Shown here: piece after piece, positions 1 through 7,040 of the stretch | Numbering within the stretch: the stretch's first letter is position 1 | Layout of the letters: each line of letters starts with the position of its first letter | DNA from: Saccharopolyspora shandongensis | GTDB lineage: Bacteria > Actinomycetota > Actinomycetes > Mycobacteriales > Pseudonocardiaceae | Direction: 5' to 3' | Assembly (NCBI RefSeq): GCF_900106995.1 | Contig: NZ_FNOK01000007.1 | Coordinates: forward strand, 1-64,000 | Length of the DNA stretch: 64,000 bases | Position numbers and translations under genes: made by a program | Notes under the pieces: generated by a model | Database searches by the model: none | The model's input: the letters and a program-made list of their open reading frames with translations, nothing else | Told to the model about the DNA's origin: nothing

Positions 1-39
1 GTTGAACAGGACGAACGTGCTGAGCTGAATCCAGAACAT
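1..39 (-). CDS. 5' end of a gene leaving the window
   Basis: An ATG at 37-39 on the minus strand opens a frame reading MFWIQLSTFVLFN that runs off the window edge. A purine-rich GGAAGGA lies about a dozen bases upstream and could be its ribosome site. The visible residues are hydrophobic, so a membrane protein or signal peptide is possible, but thirteen codons are too few to name it. Confidence 0.35.
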   Translation of the reverse strand, partial: MFWIQLSTFVLFN

Positions 40-85
40 GACGAGGGGTTTCCTTCCGTGATGCGGAGGTTGGGTTTCGGGTTGT

Positions 86-150
86 CCGATTTTGCCTAAA
101 ATTGGGGACCTCTCCGCGGCACGGAACTTTCCAATTTTAGGCAAAATCGG
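86..150. repeat. 20-bp perfect inverted repeat, AT-rich
   Basis: Positions 86-105 and 131-150 are exact reverse complements around a 25-base loop. The arm core TTTTGCCTAAAATTGG is strikingly AT-rich for this genome. It lies between the minus-strand gene starting at 39 and the end of the minus-strand gene at 167. It could be a terminator, an operator for the leftward gene, or a mobile-element end. Only the symmetry is directly seen. Confidence 0.75.
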
Positions 151-166
151 GAGCCCTCCTGACCGG

Positions 167-379
167 TCAGGGGCGGGCGGCGAGGACGTGCCAGCAGCGC
201 ATGCAGGTGTCCTCGCGGATCCAGTCCACTTCGGAGCGGTCGTGCAGCTCTCCCGCGTCCGCCCTCGCTCCGCAGAACGCCACCACCGGCACACCCGCAG
301 GGGTTTTCGTTGCTGTGATCGGGAAAGCGTGGCGGCCTCTCGTGACCGGGCGCCAGGCGTAGGTCAAGTAGTCGGTCAT
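167..379 (-). CDS. small zinc-finger-like protein (70 aa)
   Basis: A 70-residue protein, MTDYLTYAWRPV to WHVLAARP. It has a Cys in VAFCGARAD, a His in ELHDRSE and a C-terminal CMRCWH, a spread of Cys/His fitting a small metal-binding fold. The ATG at 379 follows AAAGGAG with ideal spacing, so it is preferred over the in-frame ATG at 400. It is divergent from the XRE regulator at 482. As I recall, similar tiny Cys-rich proteins often sit beside XRE/DUF397 pairs in actinomycetes, so a partner role is plausible but unproven. The name is by inspection only. Confidence 0.7.
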   Translation of the reverse strand: MTDYLTYAWRPVTRGRHAFPITATKTPAGVPVVAFCGARADAGELHDRSEVDWIREDTCMRCWHVLAARP

Positions 380-481
380 GGCTTCTCCTTTCCGGATCAA
401 TGATCGTGTTACCGGTACCAGATTTGCTAATCCACGATTGACGGATCAAGATCGGGCGATGTTCCGGGCTATCGTTGGTTC

Positions 482-1327
482 ATGGCCGGAACCAACGAAT
501 ACACGCCGAAAGCGCGGATTCTGGGCGCTGAACTGCGTGAGTGTCGCAAGCAAACCGGCCTGACAGTGCGTGACCTTGCCAACCGGGTTGGTACCAGCCA
601 CGTGACCATCTCCCGTTACGAGACCGGCACTCGCACACCACAGCCAGAGGACGTTGCCCGGATCTTGGGAACACTCGGAGTAACCGGTACCAGATACGAC
701 GAGATCGTCGAGTTCGCACGAACCGCCGGAAACAAGAACACCTTCGCGCGCAGCTCCTCCAGTACTCACAAGCACTTGGTGGAGCTGGCGGAGTTCGAAC
801 GCACAGCCTCCAACATCGTCGATGTAGCGCCGAACTTGCTGCCAGGGCTACTTCAGACGGCCGACTACGCAAGACAAATCATGCACGGTTTGCCCGCTGA
901 AGAGCGGGAGATCAGAGTCGGCCTGCGCATGTCCCGTCGAGACGTGCTGTTCGCCAAGGCCGCACCGAAGTTGGCGGTCCTCGTCTCGGAACACGCCCTT
1001 CGGCAGCCGTTGGGCGGCGCCGAAACCATGTCGGAGCAGCTTCGGCACGTACTCCGGATGGCTGCGATCGACAACGTGATCGTGCGGGTGATCCCGGATG
1101 GGCTCACCCGCTACACGCCTGCGCAGGATGGCGCGTTCGTCCTCTACGAGTTCGCGAAAGCACCGCCCATCGTTCATCTGGAGCACTTCCGTGCTCCTGC
1201 GTTCTTGTTCGACGCAAAGGACGTCGCCGCTTACCGGGATGCCGTCGCCGAGCTGCGGAACCTTGCCTTGTCCAGCAGTGATTCAAGTGATCTGATCGCA
1301 ACGATCGCCGAAGAAATGGAAGGTTAG
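482..1327 (+). CDS. XRE-family regulator with DUF5753-type sensor domain
   Basis: A 281-residue protein. An N-terminal helix-turn-helix (about residues 14-68; RDLANRVGTSHVTISRYETG) is followed by the long C-terminal region typical of actinobacterial XRE-DUF5753 proteins (LLPGLLQTADYARQIM, then RMSRRDVLF). These are DNA-binding proteins paired with DUF397 proteins; characterised Streptomyces examples affect development and antibiotic production. The DUF397 gene follows after two bases, so the two are translationally linked. The sequence ACCGGTACCAGAT occurs both upstream (about 410-422) and inside the gene (about 683-695), a possible binding site or a coincidence. Confidence 0.9.
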   Translation: MAGTNEYTPKARILGAELRECRKQTGLTVRDLANRVGTSHVTISRYETGTRTPQPEDVARILGTLGVTGTRYDEIVEFARTAGNKNTFARSSSSTHKHLVELAEFERTASNIVDVAPNLLPGLLQTADYARQIMHGLPAEEREIRVGLRMSRRDVLFAKAAPKLAVLVSEHALRQPLGGAETMSEQLRHVLRMAAIDNVIVRVIPDGLTRYTPAQDGAFVLYEFAKAPPIVHLEHFRAPAFLFDAKDVAAYRDAVAELRNLALSSSDSSDLIATIAEEMEG

Positions 1328-1329
1328 AC

Positions 1330-1515
1330 ATGCCGTTAGGGCAGATGATCTGGCGGAAGTCCAGCTACAGCGGCCAATCGGGTAGCTGCGTTGAGGTGGC
1401 GTTGGTCCCTGAGGTGGTCGCCGTTCGGGATACCAAGGATCGGGATGGTGCCGTGTTGATGTTTCCCCGGCGGCAGTGGGCGGCGTTCCTCTCGGGGTTG
1501 CGGGACCGCCGCTGA
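1330..1515 (+). CDS. DUF397 protein
   Basis: A 61-residue protein with the DUF397 signature: W-R-K-S-S-Y-S near the start, GSCVEVA in the middle, VAVRDTKDRDG, then a hydrophobic end (RQWAAFLSGLR). Family members are small partners encoded directly after XRE-DUF5753 regulators, as here with a two-base gap. They probably modulate the upstream DNA-binding protein; a toxin-antitoxin-like relationship has been suggested for some pairs. Length is normal and the gene looks intact. No promoter of its own is visible. Confidence 0.9.
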   Translation: MPLGQMIWRKSSYSGQSGSCVEVALVPEVVAVRDTKDRDGAVLMFPRRQWAAFLSGLRDRR

Positions 1516-1693
1516 CCCGGTCGTTCGTGGAAGGCTTTCACGAATTGTTGGGCATGGGGCGGTTGGTCCCCGTGGGGCGTGGGCGCTTCTGATCGGCATC
1601 GACGCAGGTCGCGGTGTGTGGTATCAGGTAGCGGTCAGGGCTCGTTGATGCCGGTTCACGGCGCTCGGGCCTTCGCGGCACCGGGAGGAGGCC

Positions 1694-2518
1694 GTGATCG
1701 TGAGGACTCGTTCCGCTCCCTTGGTTTCGTTGGTCGCCGTTGCCGTCCTGGCGGCCGGCGGGTTCGCTTCGGCGGAGCCGCGCTGGGCCGCCTCGTCCAC
1801 CGCGGCCGTGCATCCCGGCGTGCAGACCGTGACCAAATCCGCTCAGTGCACCTCGAACTTCGTCTTCGAGAGCGGGTCGAAGGTGTACCTCGGGCAGGCC
1901 GCGCACTGCGCCAGGACCGGCGGCGTCGAGCAGACCAACGGCTGCACTTCGCCGTCGCTGCCCATCGGCACCCAGGTCCAGGTCACCGGCGCGAGCAAGC
2001 CGGGCGTGCTGGTCTACAGCTCGTGGCTGACGATGCAGGCGATCAAGGAGAAGGACGCCAACGCCTGCGCCTACAACGATTTCGCGTTGGTCCAGCTCGA
2101 CCCGGCCGATGTCGGGAAGGTCAACCCGAGCTTGCCGGTGTGGGGCGGCCCCAGCGGCCTGAACACCGGCGGACTGCAGCAGGGCGACGTCGTGGTGACC
2201 TACGGCAACTCGAAGCTGCGGGCCGGTGCCAGCGATCTGAACGCGAAGGCGGGCACCTCGCTCGGCGATTCCGGCGGCGGCTGGAACCACACCATCTTCA
2301 CGGTCACGCCGGGCATCCCCGGCGATTCCGGGAGCGGAGTCCTGGATTCGTCGGGGCGCGCGGTGGCCGTGCTGTCCACTTTGAACATTTCCACGCAGAA
2401 CTTCGGGAGCAACGGCGCCGGCGATCTCGCGCGCGAACTGGACTACCTGCACGCGCACTCGTCGCTGCGGAACATCTCGTTGGTCACCGGAACCCAGGAA
2501 TTCCGCACCGTCTGGTGA
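1694..2518 (+). CDS. secreted trypsin-like serine protease
   Basis: A 274-residue exported protein. An N-terminal signal peptide (residues 1-27, hydrophobic SLVAVAVLAAGG, cleavage near ASA) precedes a chymotrypsin-fold domain. Candidate catalytic residues are His71 (QAAHCA), Asp129 (YNDFALVQLD) and Ser212 (PGIPGDSGSGV). A second GDSG motif at 191-194 lies only 19 residues earlier, which is unusual; the later one has the better context. Four cysteines could form disulphides. The GTG start is chosen for the GGGAGGAG site just upstream. It abuts a convergent gene on the minus strand. The substrate is unknown. Confidence 0.88.
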   Translation: MIVRTRSAPLVSLVAVAVLAAGGFASAEPRWAASSTAAVHPGVQTVTKSAQCTSNFVFESGSKVYLGQAAHCARTGGVEQTNGCTSPSLPIGTQVQVTGASKPGVLVYSSWLTMQAIKEKDANACAYNDFALVQLDPADVGKVNPSLPVWGGPSGLNTGGLQQGDVVVTYGNSKLRAGASDLNAKAGTSLGDSGGGWNHTIFTVTPGIPGDSGSGVLDSSGRAVAVLSTLNISTQNFGSNGAGDLARELDYLHAHSSLRNISLVTGTQEFRTVW

Positions 2519-2521
2519 CTT

Positions 2522-3226
2522 TCAGACGGCCCGCCACCAGGGCTCGGCTTCGGTGCTCGGGAACATGCCGTCGCCGAGGACCACCCGGAACGGGTTCGGG
2601 CCGATCACCGCCCAGGCGTGCCGCGCCCGCTCCGCCGGGAACTCCGGGCTGGTGACCAGCGCGAAGAGGTCGTCGAAGGCGTCCGAGAACAGTTCGCTGA
2701 GGTGCTCGCCGAGCCGGTCGTAGACGCCGTTGCGCAGATGTGCGGCGAGCGCGTCGAGGTCGATCTCGTCGAGCATCCGGGCCGTGGCCGGGTCGTCGGC
2801 GAGGAGGTGCTCGGCCGCTGCCAGGCAGAGTTCGCGCAGCTCACCGGAAACCTCGACGACGGACGGCATCGTGCTGAACGCCGCCATCAGGTCGCCCGGG
2901 TCCTGGTGCGGGAGGCCCTTCGCCTTGCCGTGGCAGTACGGCACGAACTCCGGGAACTCCATGGCGTGCGCCGCCTGCGCCACGCGCAGCCAGAACTCGG
3001 TCGGCAGCTCGTCGGCCCGGCCCGCCTCGTCGGCCCAGTGCCCGACGAAGTGCAGCGCGTTCATCCAGAGGTGGTTGTACCCGTCGTCGATGCACTCCGC
3101 GATCTCGACGGCTTGCCCGCTGTCGTCGAGCAGCGGCTCCGGTACGAGCTCCGTCGCCGCGGTCAGGTGCTCCACCAGGTTCCCGTCCGGGAACACCAGG
3201 TCAGCGGTCAGCCAAGTCGGGTACAT
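2522..3226 (-). CDS. conserved hypothetical protein (234 aa)
   Basis: A 234-residue acidic, largely helical protein with no signal peptide or membrane segment. I do not recognise its family. Notable stretches are YNHLWMNALHFVGHWADEAG and a C-terminal HAWAVIGPNPFRVV. The ATG at 3226 is preferred over the longer frame to 3328 because GAGAGAGG lies just upstream and the extra N-terminal residues look non-coding. It converges on the protease gene with a three-base gap and precedes the PhoX gene's 3' end at 3375 on the same strand. Confidence 0.75.
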   Translation of the reverse strand: MYPTWLTADLVFPDGNLVEHLTAATELVPEPLLDDSGQAVEIAECIDDGYNHLWMNALHFVGHWADEAGRADELPTEFWLRVAQAAHAMEFPEFVPYCHGKAKGLPHQDPGDLMAAFSTMPSVVEVSGELRELCLAAAEHLLADDPATARMLDEIDLDALAAHLRNGVYDRLGEHLSELFSDAFDDLFALVTSPEFPAERARHAWAVIGPNPFRVVLGDGMFPSTEAEPWWRAV

Positions 3227-3374
3227 CCGTCGCCTCTCTCCCACTGCCGACCGCCCCGCGGGCCGGCATGCCGAGGTTGAGACGCGCCGCCACGAGCCAC
3301 AGTTCCGCCGGTTCTGCCGGAGCGGCACCGACCGCGCCGCGCCGCCGGTCGGGGGCGCGGCGCGGTCGGGACGA

Positions 3375-5363
3375 TCAGCGCCAGACGGCCACCACGGAGG
3401 GGCGGGGTTGGCTGGTCCCGCCGTCCGGCCAGTGGGAGACCGGGTTGTCGGCGCTGGCCCCGTCGACCTCTCCCGGGTGCTGGGCCGAGACCATGATCAG
3501 CTCGTCCTCGACGATCGGGCCGCAGGCCTCCGCGCCGCGCGGGACGCTGAGGAACTGCATCACGTGGCCTCGCTCCGGGCCTTCCAGCGGCACCGCGTAG
3601 AGGCCGTCGTTGGCGCCCAGGACCGCCGACGAGTCGGTGGTGATCCAGAGGTTGCCGTGGCTGTCAAAGGCCACGTTGTCCGGGCAGGCGATCGGGCTGA
3701 CCTGGGACTTGTCGAAGCCCGCGAAGTACGTCGCCGGGTCGTTGGGATCGCCGCAGACCAGCAGCAGGCGCCAGGCGAAGCGGGTGCTCGCCGGGTCGTC
3801 GTCAAGCTCCAGGACCTGGCCGTGCTTGTTGCCGTTGCGCGGGTTCGGCTCGTCGGCCGGTGCCTTGCCGGTCGTCCCGCGGTCCGAGTTGTTCGTCAGC
3901 GCCGCGTAGACGCGGCCGGTCTTCGGGTGCGGCTGCACGTCCTCCGGGCGGTCCATCTTCGTGGCGCCCACCTCGTCGGCCGCGAGGCGCGTGAAGACGT
4001 AGACCTCCTCGGCGGTCATGCCGGGCACGAAGCTGGTGTCGTTGTGCGCCAGCGGAATCCACTCGCCGGCGCCGTCGAACTCGCCGTCCGCGGGGAGCTT
4101 GCCGGAGCCGTCGATCTCGTCCGGGCTGTCGCCGGTGAACTTCGCGACGTAGAGCGTGCCCGAGTCCAGCAGCGACATGTTGTGCCGCCGGGCGTGCTTG
4201 CTGCGGCCCGGCTTCATCCGCCGGTCGGAGACGAAGCGGTAGACGTACTCGAACTTCTCGTCGTCGCCCATGTACGCCACGACCCGGCCGTCGTCGGCGA
4301 CCCGGATGTTGGCGCCCTCGTGCTTGAAGCGGCCGAGGGCGGTGTGCTTGACCGGCGTCGATTCCGGATCGTGCGGGTCGAGTTCGATGATCCAGCCGAA
4401 CCGGTTCGGCTCGTTGACCTGCTCGGCCAGGTCCCAGCGGGAGTCGAAGCGCTCCCACTTCCGCTCGCTGGCGGCGCCCTTGATCCCGTAGCGCGCCAGG
4501 CGCTCCTTGGTCGCCGGGTCGGTGATCGAGTCGGCGTTGGCGAAGTAGAAGTGGATGTTCTCCTCGCCCGAGAGGATCGTGCCCCACGGGGTCACGCCGC
4601 CGGAGCAGTTGTTCATCGTGCCGAACGATCGCGTGCCGGTCGGATCCGCCGGAGTTCTCAGCAGCTCGCCGCCCGCCGCCGGGCCGCGCAGCTCGAACGG
4701 GGTGTTGAGGGTGATCCGCCGGTTCAGCGGGTCGAGCACCGGTTTCGGCGCGCCGTCGCCGGTTTCGAGCACCACGACCGACAACCCGTGCGCGGCCCAG
4801 GCGACCCGGACCTGCTGCTCGGTGGGGTTTTCCGGGTCGTAGCCGCGGAACAGGAACTCCTCGGTGGTGTACTCGTGGTTGTTCACCATCAGCCGCCGGT
4901 CGCCGTCCAGCGGCAGCAGCGCGCAGAAGTCGTTGTTGTAGCCGAACTGCCGCTCCTGGGCTTCCGGCGTCTGGGCGTCGAAGTCGAACTCCGGGGCACC
5001 GGGCAGGATCGGGTCGCCCCACCGGATCACGACCTGCTGCTGGTAGCCCTCCGGCACGACGACGGCGTCTTCGCTGTTCGGCCGCACCGGGGTGAAGTCC
5101 AGCCCCGGCGGCCGGCCGGGTGCGGCGACGGCGGGCCGTCCGGCGAGGCCGGGCAGCACCGCGGCGGAGGCCGCGACCACCGCGCCGGCGCGCAGCAAAC
5201 CCCGGCGGGACAGCACGTTCTGCAGCAGGTCGCCGAAGTACGGGTTCTCCGTCGGGTTCGGCGGGTGCTCCGCGCACTGGTCGCCGCAGCGGTACCGGCA
5301 GGTCACCCGCGCCCGCCCGGCCGACAACAGCGGTAGGAGTCGACGTTCGCCCGGCTGTGCCAC
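3375..5363 (-). CDS. PhoX-type (DUF839) Tat-exported phosphatase
   Basis: A 662-residue protein of the PhoX/DUF839 family, calcium/iron-dependent alkaline phosphatases exported folded by the Tat system. The twin-arginine motif SRRGLLRAG at about residues 52-60 heads a hydrophobic segment ending AAVLPGLAGRPAVAA. Family features follow: NNDFCALLPL, MVNNHEYTTEEF, NNCSGGVTPWGTILSGEEN and a C-terminal RPSVVAVWR. The GTG at 5363 sits five bases after AAGGAGG, so it is preferred over the in-frame ATG at 5411. A preceding hairpin (5418-5462) probably isolates it from the upstream exporter. Phosphate-starvation control is likely for the family, but no Pho box was identified. Confidence 0.92.
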   Translation of the reverse strand: MAQPGERRLLPLLSAGRARVTCRYRCGDQCAEHPPNPTENPYFGDLLQNVLSRRGLLRAGAVVAASAAVLPGLAGRPAVAAPGRPPGLDFTPVRPNSEDAVVVPEGYQQQVVIRWGDPILPGAPEFDFDAQTPEAQERQFGYNNDFCALLPLDGDRRLMVNNHEYTTEEFLFRGYDPENPTEQQVRVAWAAHGLSVVVLETGDGAPKPVLDPLNRRITLNTPFELRGPAAGGELLRTPADPTGTRSFGTMNNCSGGVTPWGTILSGEENIHFYFANADSITDPATKERLARYGIKGAASERKWERFDSRWDLAEQVNEPNRFGWIIELDPHDPESTPVKHTALGRFKHEGANIRVADDGRVVAYMGDDEKFEYVYRFVSDRRMKPGRSKHARRHNMSLLDSGTLYVAKFTGDSPDEIDGSGKLPADGEFDGAGEWIPLAHNDTSFVPGMTAEEVYVFTRLAADEVGATKMDRPEDVQPHPKTGRVYAALTNNSDRGTTGKAPADEPNPRNGNKHGQVLELDDDPASTRFAWRLLLVCGDPNDPATYFAGFDKSQVSPIACPDNVAFDSHGNLWITTDSSAVLGANDGLYAVPLEGPERGHVMQFLSVPRGAEACGPIVEDELIMVSAQHPGEVDGASADNPVSHWPDGGTSQPRPSVVAVWR

Positions 5364-5417
5364 CGCAACCTCCTTGATCGAGAAATGGCTAGGAGCGTAT
5401 GACACCACCAAAAGAAG

Positions 5418-5462
5418 GCAAGCACTCTTCGAAAACTCGGCGAATTCTCGAAGAGTGCTTGC
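5418..5462 (-). terminator. 15-bp stem hairpin, likely terminator upstream of the PhoX gene
   Basis: Perfect inverted repeat, GCAAGCACTCTTCGA at 5418-5432 pairing with 5448-5462 around a 15-base loop. On the minus strand it is followed by CTTCTTTTGG, giving a stem plus T-rich tail. It would stop leftward transcripts from the MFS gene or the repeat element before they enter the PhoX gene. An operator for that gene is the alternative. Confidence 0.65.
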
Positions 5463-5481
5463 AAGCCCTCTTGTTTCCAGG

Positions 5482-5648
5482 CTCGTTTTGCGTGGCGGTG
5501 CGGGTGGCGGAACCTCAGAGGCCCTCTCGCTGTGGGATCCCCGACATCATGAATGCCAATTCACCACGTCGGGGCTGTCCTCGCGAGAAGACCTCTGAGA
5601 ACCCGCAGCGGTGCGAGCTGCGAGGGTGGGCTAAGCGGCTTCGCCGCT
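5482..5648 (+). repeat. dispersed structured element, copy A
   Basis: First of three related intergenic copies (with 19574-19702 and 35944-36201). Conserved CTCGTTTTGCGTGGCGG starts it and GAGGGTGGGC nearly ends it. Between them is a long hairpin: outer helix GCGGGT/ACCCGC; a 17-position helix from CTCAGAGG at 5514 paired with CCTCTGAG at 5592-5599, plus TCTCGC/GCGAGA; then CCCCGAC/GTCGGGG; then TGAAT/ATTCA capped by GCCA. A final small hairpin is AGCGGC/GCCGCT at 5634-5648. Variable helix positions compensate between copies. It lies between two leftward genes. No reading frame is supported. Confidence 0.85.
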
Positions 5649-5703
5649 CCAAGGACAACAACCCGCGTTACCCATCACGTGCCACCACATTTAGATCAGC
5701 GGG

Positions 5704-6927
5704 TCAGAACTCCTCGCCGACCAGCACGGCTTCGGCGGGGACCGAGCGCGTGTTGGCCTGGGTGCGCAGCTCCGCGAACAGCAGGCCCGCGGCGATCACG
5801 CACAGGATCGCGCCGGCCGCGAACGGGGCGTGCTGCGAACCGAACCACTGGGCCACGTGCCCGACCAGCGTGGCCGCAGCCGCCCCGCCGAGCCAGCGCA
5901 GGAAGTTGTAGCCCGCGCTCGCGACCGGGCGCGGCGCGTTGCTGATGCTCATCGCGGTTCCGGTGAACAGGGTGTTGAGCAGGCCGGAGGCCAAGCCGCT
6001 GAGGATCACCGCGACGACCACCACGGGCTTGGAACCGAACGTCATGACGCCGAGCAGTACCGCGAAGATCAGCACCGCGAAGATGGTGCCGCCGACCTCG
6101 CCGAGCCGCGCCGCGAGCCGCGGGGCCAGGAACACGCCGGCGAGGGCGACGCACAGGCCCCAGCCGAAGAACACCAGGCCGACCGCGATCGCGCCGAACT
6201 CCAGGACGAACGGCGACCAGGCCAGCACGATGAAGAACGCTGCGGTGTAGAAGGCGGCGCCGAGCGAGGTGCGGAGCAGACCGCCGTGGCGGAGCGCCCG
6301 GATCGGGTCGAGCAGCCGGACCTTGGCCCGGTCGGTGCGGTTGCCGTCCTTGGGCAGGAAGCCCGCCGAGAGGATCAGCGCGATCGCCATCAGCACCGCG
6401 GTGCCGGCGAACGGCCCGCGCCAGGAGATGTTGCCCAGCAGGGCGCCCAGCAGCGGGCCGGTGGACAGGCCGATGCCCAGCGCCGCCTCGTAGAGCATGA
6501 TGGCGGCGCCCTGACCGCCGCTGGCGGCACCGACGATCACCGACAGCGCGGTGGCGATGAAGAACGCGTTGCCGAGGCCCCACACCGCGCGCAGCGCGAC
6601 GAGCTCGCCGATCGAGCTCGCCATCGCGCACGCCAGCGTCGCGACCACGATCAGCACCAGCCCGGTGACCACGGTCCGCTTCGCGCCGAAGCGCGCGCTG
6701 AACGCGCCGGTGATCAGCATCGCCAGCACCTGCACGCCCAGGTAGGACGAGAACAGCAGGGTGACCTGCTCGGGTCCTGCGTTCAGCGCCTCTGCGATCG
6801 AGAGCAGGATCGGGTCGACCAGGCCGATGCCCATGAAGGCGATCACGGCCGCGAAGGCGGTGATCCACACCGCCTTCGGTTGTCCCTTGAAAACGTCGAG
6901 TAATCGAACGTCGTGCCCGGCGCTCAT
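5704..6927 (-). CDS. MFS exporter, 12-TM drug efflux type
   Basis: A 407-residue major facilitator transporter with about twelve hydrophobic segments, starting after a short cytoplasmic N-terminus (MSAGHDVRLLDVFKGQPKAV). The family motif between TM2 and TM3 appears as GAFSARFGAKRTVV, and TM4-5 carry GLGNAFFIATALSVIV and GIGLSTGPLLGALLG, typical of proton-coupled antiporters exporting drugs or metabolites. The ATG at 6927 is the natural start. An inverted repeat 43 bases upstream (6970-6989) may be a regulator site. The substrate cannot be told from sequence. Confidence 0.88.
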   Translation of the reverse strand: MSAGHDVRLLDVFKGQPKAVWITAFAAVIAFMGIGLVDPILLSIAEALNAGPEQVTLLFSSYLGVQVLAMLITGAFSARFGAKRTVVTGLVLIVVATLACAMASSIGELVALRAVWGLGNAFFIATALSVIVGAASGGQGAAIMLYEAALGIGLSTGPLLGALLGNISWRGPFAGTAVLMAIALILSAGFLPKDGNRTDRAKVRLLDPIRALRHGGLLRTSLGAAFYTAAFFIVLAWSPFVLEFGAIAVGLVFFGWGLCVALAGVFLAPRLAARLGEVGGTIFAVLIFAVLLGVMTFGSKPVVVVAVILSGLASGLLNTLFTGTAMSISNAPRPVASAGYNFLRWLGGAAAATLVGHVAQWFGSQHAPFAAGAILCVIAAGLLFAELRTQANTRSVPAEAVLVGEEF

Positions 6928-6969
6928 CGGTCGCCACCCCTCGCTGGACGGAAGAAATTCGTTTGCGAT

Positions 6970-6989
6970 GCTAACAAGTTTTGGTTAGC
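6970..6989. promoter_or_regulatory. inverted repeat upstream of MFS exporter
   Basis: GCTAAC at 6970-6975 and GTTAGC at 6984-6989 form a six-base dyad with an eight-base T-rich centre, about 45 bases upstream of the MFS start codon. Size and position fit a TetR- or MarR-type operator. No regulator gene is adjacent, so its cognate protein is unknown. Confidence 0.5.
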
Positions 6990-7040
6990 GGGACAAACGA
7001 CGATGAGCGAGTTCACTGCCTACCGGCCGGAACCGCGAGC

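Noticed and set aside
2730..5336. Long plus-strand open frame of 868 codons across the PhoX gene
   Set aside because: Antisense shadow of the PhoX gene; composition is low-complexity Arg/Ala/Val without domains, as usual opposite GC-rich genes.
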